From Sulfolobales archaeon (GTDB taxonomy: Archaea; Thermoproteota; Thermoprotei_A; Sulfolobales; NBVN01): a stretch of DNA of 48,331 bases. The notes under the pieces were generated by a model. The model did not search any database and was not told the DNA's origin. It worked only from the letters and a program-made list of their open reading frames with translations. A program made the position numbers and the translations under genes. Positions within the stretch are counted from its first letter, which is position 1; each line of letters starts with the position of its first letter. Below are positions 23,510 through 32,053 of the stretch, one piece after another. The stretch lies in assembly GCA_026419835.1 (NCBI GenBank), contig JAOAKQ010000007.1, forward strand, positions 1 to 48,331, given 5' to 3'.

Positions 23510-24619
23510 CTACTCGTACTCTATAGTAGCTGGAGGTTTCGGCGTTATATCGAATCCAACAGCTCTAACTCCATCTACTTCAAGTACTCTAGCGCTCGCT
23601 CTATACAGCACTTCGAGCGGTGGTACGACGACTCTAGCCGTCATGAAGTCTCGAGTACCTACGGACCTTATCGAGACGAAGTACCTACCGCTACTGCGCT
23701 CAGCTAGTAGAGCTACCGCTCTCGAAACCCCAGCTCTCTCCGTAAACTCAGATGCTTCGCTCTCGCTGAGGTCTACGAGTTGGTTGATGAGCGCTATGGG
23801 AGCGTAAACCCTCCTCCCATCTCTAACTCCAGTACCTAGAGTCCTGAACTTGCGGAAACTCGGGCACCTACCGGAGCTAAGGCACAGAGAGGACTCCTCC
23901 CCTACTTCGTACTCCCACGCGGCGGCAAAGTACTGGCTAGCCCCTACATCACCCAGAAGATCCTCAACTATCTTAGTGGCCTTCTGAACCACCCCCAGCT
24001 TCTCGAGAGTAAACCTACCGACGGTCCTAACCAGGAGCCCGGGTCCCGGGAACGGCTGCCTCCTCGCTATAGATTCCGGAATTCCCAGATACCTAGCTAC
24101 CTCCCTCACTTCGTGCTTGTACAGCTCTCTCAGTGGTTCAATAACTCTAACTCCGTACTCTCTCTGAAGCTCTTCACTGAGTACGTTGTGCTGCGTTTTA
24201 ACACCACCGACAGTCTCGACGACGTCGGCCTTGATAGTCCCTTGAACTAGGTAATCGCACCCGTACTCCCCGATTAGCTCAGCTAGGACCCCGTAGAACA
24301 CATCTCTAAAAGCAACCCTCTTCTTTTCAGCGTCCTCTAAACCGAGAATAGCTCCGTAGAAGCGCTCAGACCTATCAACTAGGTCTACGTCTATAAGACC
24401 TCTCAAACTCTCTCTAACTACACTCCCCTCCCCGAGCCTCATGAACCCGGTATCTACGTACACAGCTCTCACAACCTCCCCTAGAGCTCTTCTAACAATC
24501 ACAGCGGACGTTACACTATCGACACCACCGCTAATCGCTGCGAGAACTCTCCTAGCTCCCCCGTAGTCCCTTCTCAACTCCTCTACCTTCTCTTCTACGA
24601 ATCTAGCTGGGTCGAACAC
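23510..24619 (-). CDS. guaAB: GMP synthase (glutamine-hydrolysing) subunit B, ATP pyrophosphatase
   Basis: This 369-residue PP-loop enzyme has AAISGGVDSVTSAV (SGGVDS at 30-35), YLVQGTIKADVVE, KTQHNVLSEELQREYG and RRQPFPGPGL. It closes with GFDITPKPPATIEYE, the C-terminal dimerisation domain of GMP synthetase. In most archaea GuaA is split and this chain works with a separate glutaminase, which is not in the window. The reaction converts XMP to GMP. GTG 24619 follows a minus-strand TATA-like box near 24650. It is divergent from a purine phosphoribosyltransferase gene. At 369 residues it is longer than the usual ~310; an insert with ESSLCLSSGRCPSF around residue 245 accounts for part of this. 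Confidence 0.93.
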   Translation of the reverse strand: MFDPARFVEEKVEELRRDYGGARRVLAAISGGVDSVTSAVIVRRALGEVVRAVYVDTGFMRLGEGSVVRESLRGLIDVDLVDRSERFYGAILGLEDAEKKRVAFRDVFYGVLAELIGEYGCDYLVQGTIKADVVETVGGVKTQHNVLSEELQREYGVRVIEPLRELYKHEVREVARYLGIPESIARRQPFPGPGLLVRTVGRFTLEKLGVVQKATKIVEDLLGDVGASQYFAAAWEYEVGEESSLCLSSGRCPSFRKFRTLGTGVRDGRRVYAPIALINQLVDLSESEASEFTERAGVSRAVALLAERSSGRYFVSIRSVGTRDFMTARVVVPPLEVLYRASARVLEVDGVRAVGFDITPKPPATIEYE

Positions 24620-24687
24620 CTCTACACCCAGATGTTTTTACTCAAGCTAAAAAAGATCGCTACAGCTACACGTACTTAGAATTCGGT

Positions 24688-24697
24688 GGATTTAATA
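24688..24697 (+). promoter_or_regulatory. TATA box of the phosphoribosyltransferase gene
   Basis: GATTTAATAT is followed by a leader of about 15 nt that contains AAGGAG (24716-24721) before GTG 24729, one of the few clear leadered genes here. Confidence 0.4.
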
Positions 24698-24728
24698 TGC
24701 TGAAATTACATTATTCAAGGAGCTCGCC

Positions 24729-25355
24729 GTGGTGGAGGTTGTCTACGTAACGTGGAGGAAAGCTATTCAACTGTGCTACGGCTTAGCGAGGAGAATAGAT
24801 AGCTCTGGATATAGACCCGATGTCGTGGTTTCCATTATGAGAGGTGGCGTGGTTCCAGCATTAATCATCAGCGACGTACTAAACGTAGATTCGTTCTACG
24901 CTGTGAGAGTTAAGCACTGGGGTATCGCAGAGGAGCTACACCCAACTCCGCTGATCGAGCAGCTGCCTCAGGGGAGGGTCGAAGGTAAGAGAGTGATCCT
25001 AGTAGATGAAATAGCGGATACTGGGAAAACTCTGGAGATAGCTACTCGTGAGCTCCTTAAGTTATCTCCTAGAGAAGTAAGGACCGCGGTGCTTCACCTA
25101 AAGCCTACATCAGTTGTAGTGCCGGACTACTATATAGAGAAATTAGAGAAGTGGGTGTGGATATTCTACCCGTGGTCTCTAGCTGAAACACTCATAGCGC
25201 TATCAGCTAGAGAACTCAAAGGTAGGGAAGCAAGTGAGGAAGAACTTCTAAGTACTTCAATTAACCTAGCTAGAAAGCTGGGTATTAGAGCTCCCGTTAA
25301 GAAGGTCCTGGAGATGTCCGTAAAGCACTACGCGAGAGAATTGGGGAGTAGGTAG
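24729..25355 (+). CDS. purine (xanthine/guanine-type) phosphoribosyltransferase
   Basis: This 208-residue type I phosphoribosyltransferase has the PRPP signature RVILVDEIADTGKTLE at 88-103. An N-terminal Gpt-like strand reads PDVVVSIMRGGVVPALIISD, and VWIFYPWSLAE acts as the base-binding part near residue 140-155. It most likely salvages guanine, xanthine or hypoxanthine to the nucleotide. The start is GTG 24729 with the ribosome site AAGGAG. Divergence from guaA subunit B fits shared control of GMP supply by synthesis and salvage. Confidence 0.85.
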   Translation: MVEVVYVTWRKAIQLCYGLARRIDSSGYRPDVVVSIMRGGVVPALIISDVLNVDSFYAVRVKHWGIAEELHPTPLIEQLPQGRVEGKRVILVDEIADTGKTLEIATRELLKLSPREVRTAVLHLKPTSVVVPDYYIEKLEKWVWIFYPWSLAETLIALSARELKGREASEEELLSTSINLARKLGIRAPVKKVLEMSVKHYARELGSR

Positions 25356-25379
25356 AGGTTTAAGCACTCACCTCGCGCT

Positions 25380-26339
25380 CTACTTCTCCAGTAAAACGCT
25401 GAGGTATCTGAACGCCGAGTCGGGAGCTATGGTGACTACGGTACTTCCCGGCGGTAGGGACCTGGCTAGTATTATCGATGCGTACACGTTAGCACCAGCC
25501 GATATACCAGCTAGCACTCCTTCTTCTCTAACCAATCTCCTAGCCATCTCTACGGCTTCAGCTCTCGAGACCTCGATAATAAGGTCGGCAACACTTCTAT
25601 CGAAGTTCCGGTAGACGTTCTTGGAGGCCAGGCCGTCGATTACCTCGGTGCCCGGTCCCCCAACAGCTTTAGCACCTCTAGGAACTACGGCGACGACCTT
25701 GACGTCCGAGGACCTCTCCTTGAAAAACCTCCCCACACCAGTAATCGTACCACCGGTTCCCACACCCATAACGAAAGCCGAGATCCTTCCTCCGAGAGAC
25801 TGCCAGATCTCCCTGGCCGTTGTTTCGTAGTGAGCTCTAATGTTAGCTGGGTTCTCGTACTGGTTTAAGAACACGCTGCCCATCTCCTTCGCTAAGACCT
25901 CGGCTTTCTTAACGTAGTAGTTCGGTGAGGTTGGGTCACTACTCCCGTAGAGAACTTCAGCGCCCAGAAGCTTGAGCATGGAGACCTTCTCTACGCTCGC
26001 TTCCTCATCTACAACTATAACCGGCTTTAAACCGAAGCTCTTGGAAACAAAAGCTACCGATATAGCTGTGTTACCACTAGAAGCTTCAACTATCGCATCA
26101 CCCCACTTTAGTCCGTACCTCTCGACAGCGTCTTTAACCATGTATAGGGCTATTCTATCCTTATGGCTACCGGTGGGATTTAAGTACTCGAGCTTAACGT
26201 AGATGTCAACACCGGGAGGGGGGAGGTTCCTTAGCTTAACTATCGGTGTGTTACCTATTAGATCAACTAAGCTATCAGTAGGCAGCGCAGTGCGCACGTA
26301 CGTACCCAGACTACCTATAGAAGTCGCGAACTTAAGCAC
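25380..26339 (-). CDS. cysteine synthase / cystathionine beta-synthase family PLP enzyme
   Basis: This 319-residue fold-type II PLP enzyme has LIGNTPIVKL, the Schiff-base lysine K60 in NPTGSHKDRIALYMVKDA, the EASSGNTAIS substrate loop and the phosphate-binding GTGGTITGVG. These mark O-acetylserine, O-phosphoserine or cystathionine beta-synthase relatives; the donor substrate cannot be told. GTG 26339 is used, but GTG 26297 (residue 15) may be the real start. It is convergent with the phosphoribosyltransferase gene. Note the contrast with the related fold at 38129, where the lysine is lost. Confidence 0.9.
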   Translation of the reverse strand: MLKFATSIGSLGTYVRTALPTDSLVDLIGNTPIVKLRNLPPPGVDIYVKLEYLNPTGSHKDRIALYMVKDAVERYGLKWGDAIVEASSGNTAISVAFVSKSFGLKPVIVVDEEASVEKVSMLKLLGAEVLYGSSDPTSPNYYVKKAEVLAKEMGSVFLNQYENPANIRAHYETTAREIWQSLGGRISAFVMGVGTGGTITGVGRFFKERSSDVKVVAVVPRGAKAVGGPGTEVIDGLASKNVYRNFDRSVADLIIEVSRAEAVEMARRLVREEGVLAGISAGANVYASIILARSLPPGSTVVTIAPDSAFRYLSVLLEK

Positions 26340-26448
26340 TTACGCATACACAGCGTAGTACTCCACACCGACCTGGAGAAAAATCTGTTGTTCACGGTTT
26401 AAGCTTGGGATATCGTGCTATACGTCGTGCGAGCGCTCGAAGATCTTA

Positions 26449-26757
26449 CTACAGCGCGCTGAGTACGTCCTTCACTTTAACTCCCGGCCGAATGCCCAGC
26501 TCCCGAGCTTTAGATGTGGTTTCGGTGATTTCCTTCTCTAAGACATCCTCCACACTTCTAACACCAAATACGCGAATACAGGGAACGCCTAGTTTCTCCG
26601 CTAACTCAATGTTTAGATAGCCGCACATTACGAACATCCTCCTACCTACTAGAAGTACTAGAGGTGGGGAGTTAGGTAGGGTAATCTCTATTCCTATAAC
26701 TCCGTTCTCCAGCTTCTTCAACCTAGCGACCTCCTGTAGACTCACACAGCTCACCAA
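26449..26757 (-). CDS. DUF1805 family protein (YunC-like)
   Basis: This 102-residue protein matches DUF1805: GVIGIEITLPNSPPLVLLVG, then FVMCGYLNIELAEKLGVP, then VRSVEDVLEKEITETTSKAR. Family members are small homodimers without a known reaction. It stands alone between the cysteine synthase-like and aminotransferase genes, all on the minus strand. Confidence 0.85.
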   Translation of the reverse strand: MVSCVSLQEVARLKKLENGVIGIEITLPNSPPLVLLVGRRMFVMCGYLNIELAEKLGVPCIRVFGVRSVEDVLEKEITETTSKARELGIRPGVKVKDVLSAL

Positions 26758-26853
26758 CTACACTACGCAGCTGATTAAAGAAGTAGTTAGCGGTTGTAGC
26801 ACTCCAAGCGCGGAGCTCTATCTAGGCGGTCTCGCAGTCGGAGCTTAATCTAC

Positions 26854-28218
26854 CTAGCTTCTGAGTACTTTAGCGAGAAAGCTCTCGAACGTATTTCTGA
26901 ATAGCTCGATCTCGCTCTTCGAGTGAACCAGCGACGGCAGTAGGTGCACTAGCTTCTCGCTGATATATAGAATACCGCTAGTTCTAGCGTGTAGGTGATA
27001 CGCGTGCTCCACCACCCTACTCCACCTATGCTCGTATACTTCTCTAACGTTCCTCGGCCGGAGCTTAGTGAAGTGTATACCGACCATGCTCCCAGCACCG
27101 GTAGTCCAGCACGCTCTCCCATAATCCTCGCAGACCCTATCGATACTCCTCCTAAACTCACTCCAAGCTGAGTTCGAAGCCTCGTAGAGGGACCTATTCT
27201 CAGCTAGGTACTTAACTAGAGCGTACCCAGCAACCATGTTAACTGGATTCCCAACAAAGGTCCCTCCGTGGAACGACCTAGACCTCGGGTCCGGATGTTT
27301 GAGGTGGTCCAGTAACTCCATAACCTCCGACCTACCGCCGAACGCACCAGCACCAGCAAAACCACCACCGACGACCTTACCTAGAACCACTAGGTCCGCT
27401 CTAACATCGAAGTACTCCTGCCCACCACCGGGAGCTAGTCTGAACCCCGTAATGACCTCGTCGAATACTAGGAGAGAGCCGTACCTATACGTAAGCTCCC
27501 TCAAATCCTTGAGGTAGCTGCCCACCGGCTCAACACAGCCTCCAGCACCTATAACCGGCTCTACGAAGACCGCCGCTACCGGGTACTTCTTCAGCACCTC
27601 CTCAGTGGCCTCCACATCGTTGTACGGAACTGTGAGAGTGTACTTTACGTACTCTTCCGGAAGTCCAGCCGATTCCGGACCCGCGAAGGGTGGTGTGACT
27701 GAGGTGTGGAGAGCGTCGTACCCTCCGTGCCAGCCACCCTCGATCTTAACTACGTACCTTCTCCTCGTGAAAGCTCTGGCTAATCTGAGTGCGTACATGT
27801 TGGCCTCGGTACCGCTGTTGGTGAACCTAACCATCTCGAGTCCGGGCACCACCCTAGACAGCAGTTCTGCGTACTCTACCGCATAGGGGTTCTCGTAGCC
27901 GAAGTGTGTTCCTCTACCGAGGATCTCTCTCACCGAGTCTACTACGATCTTCGGTGAGTGCCCCAGTATGTGGGTTCCGTGACCCATCCAGTAGTCTACG
28001 TACTCGTTGCCATCCACATCCCAAACTCTAGTTCCCTCAGCCTTCTCTATGTAGAGTGGGTGCGGCTTGAAGAACCTTATAGCGTAGGTTACTCCGCCTG
28101 GAAGAACCCTCCTCGATCTCTCGAAGAGTTCTCTACTTCTAGGTGTCTTAGCTGAGAATTCCTTCTCGAGCTTAGCTAGGAGGTCGCTCAGTCTACTCTC
28201 TACAGCTGAGTACTCCAT
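26854..28218 (-). CDS. class III aminotransferase, glutamate-1-semialdehyde aminomutase-like
   Basis: This 454-residue PLP enzyme of the GSA aminomutase / class III aminotransferase group has FTNSGTEANMYALRLARAFT and EGGWHGGYDALHTS. D253 is in LLVFDEVITGFR, and the PLP lysine K281 is in VLGKVVGGGF. Real HemL proteins normally have GGVNSPVRAF and GKIIGGGLPVGAYGG; here the matching parts are GGVTYAIRFF and GKVVGGGFAGAGAFGG. It is therefore probably not HemL but another aminotransferase or aminomutase. Its ATG shares one base with the TAA of the 2,4-diaminopentanoate-dehydrogenase-like gene, so the two are translationally coupled and may act in one pathway. Confidence 0.85.
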   Translation of the reverse strand: MEYSAVESRLSDLLAKLEKEFSAKTPRSRELFERSRRVLPGGVTYAIRFFKPHPLYIEKAEGTRVWDVDGNEYVDYWMGHGTHILGHSPKIVVDSVREILGRGTHFGYENPYAVEYAELLSRVVPGLEMVRFTNSGTEANMYALRLARAFTRRRYVVKIEGGWHGGYDALHTSVTPPFAGPESAGLPEEYVKYTLTVPYNDVEATEEVLKKYPVAAVFVEPVIGAGGCVEPVGSYLKDLRELTYRYGSLLVFDEVITGFRLAPGGGQEYFDVRADLVVLGKVVGGGFAGAGAFGGRSEVMELLDHLKHPDPRSRSFHGGTFVGNPVNMVAGYALVKYLAENRSLYEASNSAWSEFRRSIDRVCEDYGRACWTTGAGSMVGIHFTKLRPRNVREVYEHRWSRVVEHAYHLHARTSGILYISEKLVHLLPSLVHSKSEIELFRNTFESFLAKVLRS

Positions 28219-29219
28219 TACGAGCTACCCCCGGCAAATCTTATCTTAAACGGGAGCATGTCGGTCATTAGCCTGAGCCCCGGCATCATGTAGGGAACTC
28301 TCTCAGCTACGTTGAGAGCCACGGTGACCGTTCCTAGATCTCCCGGAGTTCCCGTACTTCTCCACTTCACGGAGTACTCGCGACCCTCGATCTCGATTTC
28401 CTCGTACTCCGGCGCGCCTACATATGCTTCAAACTCAACTCTAATTACTTCTCTATCTCCGACATAACCAGCTCCGTAACCTCTAATACCCCTGTTCATC
28501 CCCCTAGAGACTTTAATACCCGCCGACTCGACATCCTCACTTGCGGGAACGGCGCTCTGGTGCTCTACGACTCTAGTAAGGCTCAGGTCGCCTGCGAGAG
28601 CTACTAGGTAGACGGACTCTGCGTACCCCACGTGCCCGGAGATCTCACCTCTCGCAATTCTTTCTTCAACCAGCTTCGGGTCTTCGCCGACACCTATCTT
28701 CTTTCTAAAAGGTTCTCTCCTCCTAGCTGCGTCTAGGCTTCTCACCGCTCTAACTCTCCTAACTGTCGGAACGGAGGCTGCGAGAAAAGCTACTAGAGTA
28801 TCCAGTAGGTAGCCGGGGTTTATGCCGGTCCCCATGACGACGGTTCCGAAGGACTTCGCTACTTCATCGAGTCTGAGTGCGAGAACTGGGTACCTGTAGT
28901 ACGGATAGGAGAGAGTTTCGCAGGTAGATACTACATGAACCCCCATTCTAACCACTGAAACCAGCTGGTCGAAGACCCTATCTAGGTAGGACCCGGTTGC
29001 GTGTATAACAACATCAGCATCCGCTAACTCGTTGACGTCTTTAGTAATTTCAACACCCAGATTACCTATGCCGAGAACTTCCCCGATATCCTTACCGACG
29101 ATCCTCTCATCGATATCGACGGCGGCTACGAGTTCGTGACCGCGGTCTAGGATCAGCCTGGAAGCTAGTCTCCCGATAGCTCCAAAGCCATACACCCCGA
29201 ACCTCAAGTACTTCACCAC
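28218..29219 (-). CDS. 2,4-diaminopentanoate dehydrogenase-like oxidoreductase
   Basis: The protein has about 333 residues and an N-terminal Rossmann motif (GVYGFGAIGR; G11, G13, G16 from GTG 29219). Strong similarity to the clostridial 2,4-diaminopentanoate dehydrogenase (ornithine fermentation) is seen in AAVDIDERIVGKDIGEVLGI, VVIHATGSYL, VVSTCETLSYPYYRYP, VMGTGINPGYLLDTLV and DAARRREPFRKKIGVG. That enzyme deaminates a beta-amino group with NAD(P). The usual partners (ornithine aminomutase, thiolase-like enzymes) are absent, so the substrate may differ. A TATA box at 29237-29245 supports GTG 29219 or 29216 rather than GTG 29237. Confidence 0.82.
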   Translation of the reverse strand: MVKYLRFGVYGFGAIGRLASRLILDRGHELVAAVDIDERIVGKDIGEVLGIGNLGVEITKDVNELADADVVIHATGSYLDRVFDQLVSVVRMGVHVVSTCETLSYPYYRYPVLALRLDEVAKSFGTVVMGTGINPGYLLDTLVAFLAASVPTVRRVRAVRSLDAARRREPFRKKIGVGEDPKLVEERIARGEISGHVGYAESVYLVALAGDLSLTRVVEHQSAVPASEDVESAGIKVSRGMNRGIRGYGAGYVGDREVIRVEFEAYVGAPEYEEIEIEGREYSVKWRSTGTPGDLGTVTVALNVAERVPYMMPGLRLMTDMLPFKIRFAGGSS

Positions 29220-29236
29220 TATGAAAACTCGCGGCA

Positions 29237-29245
29237 CTATATAAG
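29237..29245 (-). promoter_or_regulatory. TATA box of the dehydrogenase-aminotransferase operon
   Basis: CTTATATAG on the minus strand is about 25 nt before GTG 29216/29219, giving a leaderless operon message. Confidence 0.45.
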
Positions 29246-29308
29246 TACAGCTTTAGTGAAGTACTGCTAACTTAGTTAGTGCTTCGCATCTACCTGTAGG
29301 GAATCCTC

Positions 29309-29500
29309 TTAACCACCTCCTCTAGGTTTTACTCTAATTACAAACTCCGAGAGCTTCCTCCTAGGCGTGGTTCCGCTGTAGTAGTTGAATATTCCACTAC
29401 ACCTAGAACACCTAACTCTGCGAACTAAGTAGAACCTGAACTTCCACTCCTTCAAGACCTCGAACCCATCTTCATACCCGCAGAACGGGCACTTCACCAC
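29309..29500 (-). CDS. small zinc-ribbon protein
   Basis: This protein of about 63 residues has two CxxC knuckles 20-odd residues apart (VKCPFCGYED and RRVRCSRCSGIF), forming a zinc ribbon, and a basic C-terminus. It may bind nucleic acid or protein; I cannot assign a family. I chose GTG 29500 because GGTGGGG lies just upstream. The longer reading from 29551 would start inside a T-run that looks like the terminator of the ferritin-like gene. Confidence 0.65.
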   Translation of the reverse strand: MVKCPFCGYEDGFEVLKEWKFRFYLVRRVRCSRCSGIFNYYSGTTPRRKLSEFVIRVKPRGGG

Positions 29501-29528
29501 TACCCCACCTACAATAGTATGTAGAGAA

Positions 29529-29540
29529 AGAAAAAAAGCA
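29529..29540 (-). terminator. T-rich terminator after the ferritin-like gene
   Basis: On the minus strand CTTTTTTT followed by CTTTC lies about 50 nt after the stop of the ferritin-like gene. Oligo-T runs are the normal archaeal termination signal. Confidence 0.4.
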
Positions 29541-29588
29541 GTGTCCCCCAACTGCTCTATTGAGTGGAGCGCGCAGCTCTTTTCTTCA

Positions 29589-30032
29589 CTAGCTCTCCTC
29601 GTATTTCTTTATCAGGTCACTAATCATTCTATGGTGCTCTTCCTCGTTTTTCGCTAGGATTTCAGCTATGGCTTTTAGAATGGGGTACCTGAGTTCTTGA
29701 GCCAGCTTTCTGTACGTTTCAACCATATCGCTCTCAATTGCTAGGTGTTCTTTCAGGATCTTGACTATAACAGCTCTTTCGTGCTTGCTTGGCACGATTT
29801 CTTCGATACCTCTTAGAGATGCTAGTACTCTCTCTAAAGTTTCTTCGTACGCTTTAAGCATGCCGGACATTATTTCTTTGTGGATAGCCGTCTCTATGGA
29901 TACTCTCATTACGACCTCCTTCACGTCTTCAGCATCCATTCCGCGGAGTCTTAGAATTCCCACGTTGTGTGTGTATGAATCCATGGCTTTCTCTTCAATT
30001 TCTTTAGCGTGCTTAATGAGACTTAAAGACAT
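29589..30032 (-). CDS. ferritin-like four-helix protein
   Basis: The protein is about 147 residues and almost entirely helical. It carries repeated Glu/His pairs spaced for a diiron or metal site: EIEEKAMDSYTHN, VSIETAIHKEIMS, LAIESDMVETYRK and NEEEHHRMISDL. That pattern fits the ferritin/rubrerythrin superfamily (a DUF892 or rubrerythrin-like branch). The role may be oxidative stress or metal handling. ATG 30032 has GGTGGAG upstream. The rubrerythrin gene 1.3 kb away and the zinc ribbon gene downstream suggest an oxygen-stress neighbourhood. Confidence 0.7.
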   Translation of the reverse strand: MSLSLIKHAKEIEEKAMDSYTHNVGILRLRGMDAEDVKEVVMRVSIETAIHKEIMSGMLKAYEETLERVLASLRGIEEIVPSKHERAVIVKILKEHLAIESDMVETYRKLAQELRYPILKAIAEILAKNEEEHHRMISDLIKKYEES

Positions 30033-30122
30033 GTAGATCTCCACGTAGATACCTACTCTAAAGTTAATAACTTTCCAGGATCGAGTTCTAGGCTAGCCCT
30101 AGAGGTAGGTAGGGGCTCCTAA

Positions 30123-30132
30123 AGTATTTATC
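30123..30132 (+). promoter_or_regulatory. TATA box of the M20 amidohydrolase gene
   Basis: AGTATTTATC lies about 28 nt before GTG 30156, again predicting a leaderless start. Confidence 0.4.
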
Positions 30133-30155
30133 TCTACGCAGCGGTATCTTCGTGT

Positions 30156-31349
30156 GTGGTAGGCGTGAGTTTAGATCCTATAGAAGAATCAATTATTGAG
30201 CTATCTAAATCTCTCAGTAGCTACGTCATTGAGATTAGGAGAGATATCCACGCGCACCCAGAACTTAAGTACGAGGAGTATAGAACGTCTAGGCTAGTTG
30301 AAGAAGAGCTGAGGAAGCTGGGTTTCGAAGTCCTTAGAGTAGCTGGTACGGGAGTCGTAGGGGTTATGAATTTCGGAGGGGGGAGGGTTGTTGCTTTAAG
30401 AGCTGATATGGACGCTCTACCCATACAGGAAGAGAGCGACGTTCCGTACAAGTCGAGAACTCCGGGTAAGATGCACGCGTGCGGTCACGACGCTCACGTA
30501 GCTATGCTTCTCGGAGCCGCTAGAGTTCTCTCATCTATTAGAGAGAAGCTGGTTGGTACGGTCAAGCTTGTGTTCCAACCAGCTGAGGAGGGGGGTGCCG
30601 GCGCTAAGAAGATAGTTGAAGAAGGTGCCTTGGACGATGTAAGCGCTATCTTCGGACTCCACGTATGGTCGGAGCTCCCGTCCGGCGTCATAGCGACTAG
30701 AAAGGGGCCGGCTAACGCCTCGTCGACCTCGATCCTAATCAGAATTAGGGGGCTTGGGGGCCACGCAGCTCACCCAGAGCTAACGCGGGACCCTACGGTA
30801 CCGGCCGTAGACATATACAACGCTATTCAGAAGATAGTTTCGAGGAGTGTAGACCCGTTCACTCCTCTAGTAGTATCAACACCTAGGTTTGAAGCTAGTA
30901 GAGCCGGTAACGTAATACCGGACGTCGTCGAGATCTACGGTACTATAAGAGCCTTCGATATGTCTATCAGAGACAGGGTACTGGAGAGAATCGAGAAGGT
31001 CGTTAAGCACTACGCAGCCGCCTGGGATTGCGAGGGGAGTGTTGAAGTAGTTGGAACTCCGTACCCGCCGGTAGTGAATACCCCGGAGCTAGCTGAGTTC
31101 GCTCTATCTGTAGCTAGTAAGCTCGGTCCAACCTCCGAAGCACCTATGAGTATGGGTGCTGAGGACTTCTCCTTCTACCTACAGAAAGCGCCGGGCACCT
31201 TCATAATTCTGGGAATAAGAAACGAGGGCAAGGGCATCGTGTACCCGCACCACCACCCGAAGTTTGATGTTGATGAAGAAGTTCTGTGGAAAGGAACGGC
31301 ACTGCACACTCTACTAGCATACAACTACTTAGTGAAAAAACCTGTATGA
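30156..31349 (+). CDS. M20-family metal-dependent amidohydrolase/carboxypeptidase
   Basis: This 397-residue M20D-type peptidase has the metal ligands in HACGHDAH (C109, H111), E144/E145 in [10 protein letters not shown] and H169 in [10 protein letters not shown]. The C-terminal [10 protein letters not shown] and [11 protein letters not shown] are also family hallmarks. Relatives remove N-acyl groups from amino acids or trim C-terminal residues (the CpsA carboxypeptidase of Sulfolobus is a known archaeal example). It is convergent with rubrerythrin, with stops 2 nt apart. Confidence 0.92.
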   Translation: MVGVSLDPIEESIIELSKSLSSYVIEIRRDIHAHPELKYEEYRTSRLVEEELRKLGFEVLRVAGTGVVGVMNFGGGRVVALRADMDALPIQEESDVPYKSRTPGKMHACGHDAHVAMLLGAARVLSSIREKLVGTVKLVFQPAEEGGAGAKKIVEEGALDDVSAIFGLHVWSELPSGVIATRKGPANASSTSILIRIRGLGGHAAHPELTRDPTVPAVDIYNAIQKIVSRSVDPFTPLVVSTPRFEASRAGNVIPDVVEIYGTIRAFDMSIRDRVLERIEKVVKHYAAAWDCEGSVEVVGTPYPPVVNTPELAEFALSVASKLGPTSEAPMSMGAEDFSFYLQKAPGTFIILGIRNEGKGIVYPHHHPKFDVDEEVLWKGTALHTLLAYNYLVKKPV

Positions 31350-31351
31350 AC

Positions 31352-31906
31352 TCAGAAGCCTTTGTAGAGGTTTTTAGGTACGTTACATATAGGACACTTC
31401 TCAGGTGGTTCAGGACCTACGTAAGTGTGTCCGCAGACAGGGCATATCCACACTTTTCCTTCTAGAGGCCAGTCTTCACCTCTGTCTACGTAGTTCTTAG
31501 CTTCTCTATAGAGTTTTGCGTGTATCTGCTCAGCCATGTATGCGTAATAGAAGCTTCTCTCAGCTTCTTTCTCCCCCTGGTACTTAGCTATCTCCAGGAA
31601 AACAGGGTACATCTCGTTTACTTCGTACTCCTCCCCCATATACCCTAGCTCAAGGTTCTTACTAGTATTCCCGGGACCGATGGGTGTCCCGGAGTAGACC
31701 TTAGCTTCATCTTTATACTCTCTGAGAGCTCTATAGTGATTGGTTGCGTGCACTAGCTCAGAGTAGGCTATAGCCTCGAAGAGTCTGGCTACGTTTTTAA
31801 AGCCTTCTCTCTTAGCTGCATCAGCAAATATTAAGTACCTAGTGTGCGCCATAGACTCTCCACCGAAAGCTGATAGCAGAGCATCTTTCACCATAAGTCT
31901 AACCAT
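31352..31906 (-). CDS. rubrerythrin
   Basis: This 184-residue protein has an N-terminal diiron four-helix domain (GGESMAHTRYLIFADAAKRE, YSELVHATNHY, KEAERSFYYAYMAEQIHAKL). The C-terminal rubredoxin-like knuckle is made of CPVCGHTY and PEKCPICN. Rubrerythrins reduce hydrogen peroxide in anaerobes, which fits a strictly anaerobic or microaerophilic host. ATG 31906 follows a minus-strand TATA box (about 31940-31948). Confidence 0.93.
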   Translation of the reverse strand: MVRLMVKDALLSAFGGESMAHTRYLIFADAAKREGFKNVARLFEAIAYSELVHATNHYRALREYKDEAKVYSGTPIGPGNTSKNLELGYMGEEYEVNEMYPVFLEIAKYQGEKEAERSFYYAYMAEQIHAKLYREAKNYVDRGEDWPLEGKVWICPVCGHTYVGPEPPEKCPICNVPKNLYKGF

Positions 31907-32053
31907 GTAGTAACACCATAATAGCTCTTCGTACAGACATATAAGCTCTACGTCTTCCTAGGTAAAGAGCTTCACGTTCTATCTAAAGCGAGTAGTTGCT
32001 ATATAAAAACACTCACCTTAACTTCAGCGTTAGAGTGTATGTATTCTACCACG

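Noticed and set aside
26854-28218. Assignment as hemL
   Set aside because: The signatures near the N-terminus and around the PLP lysine differ from HemL, and no other haem or tetrapyrrole gene is nearby.
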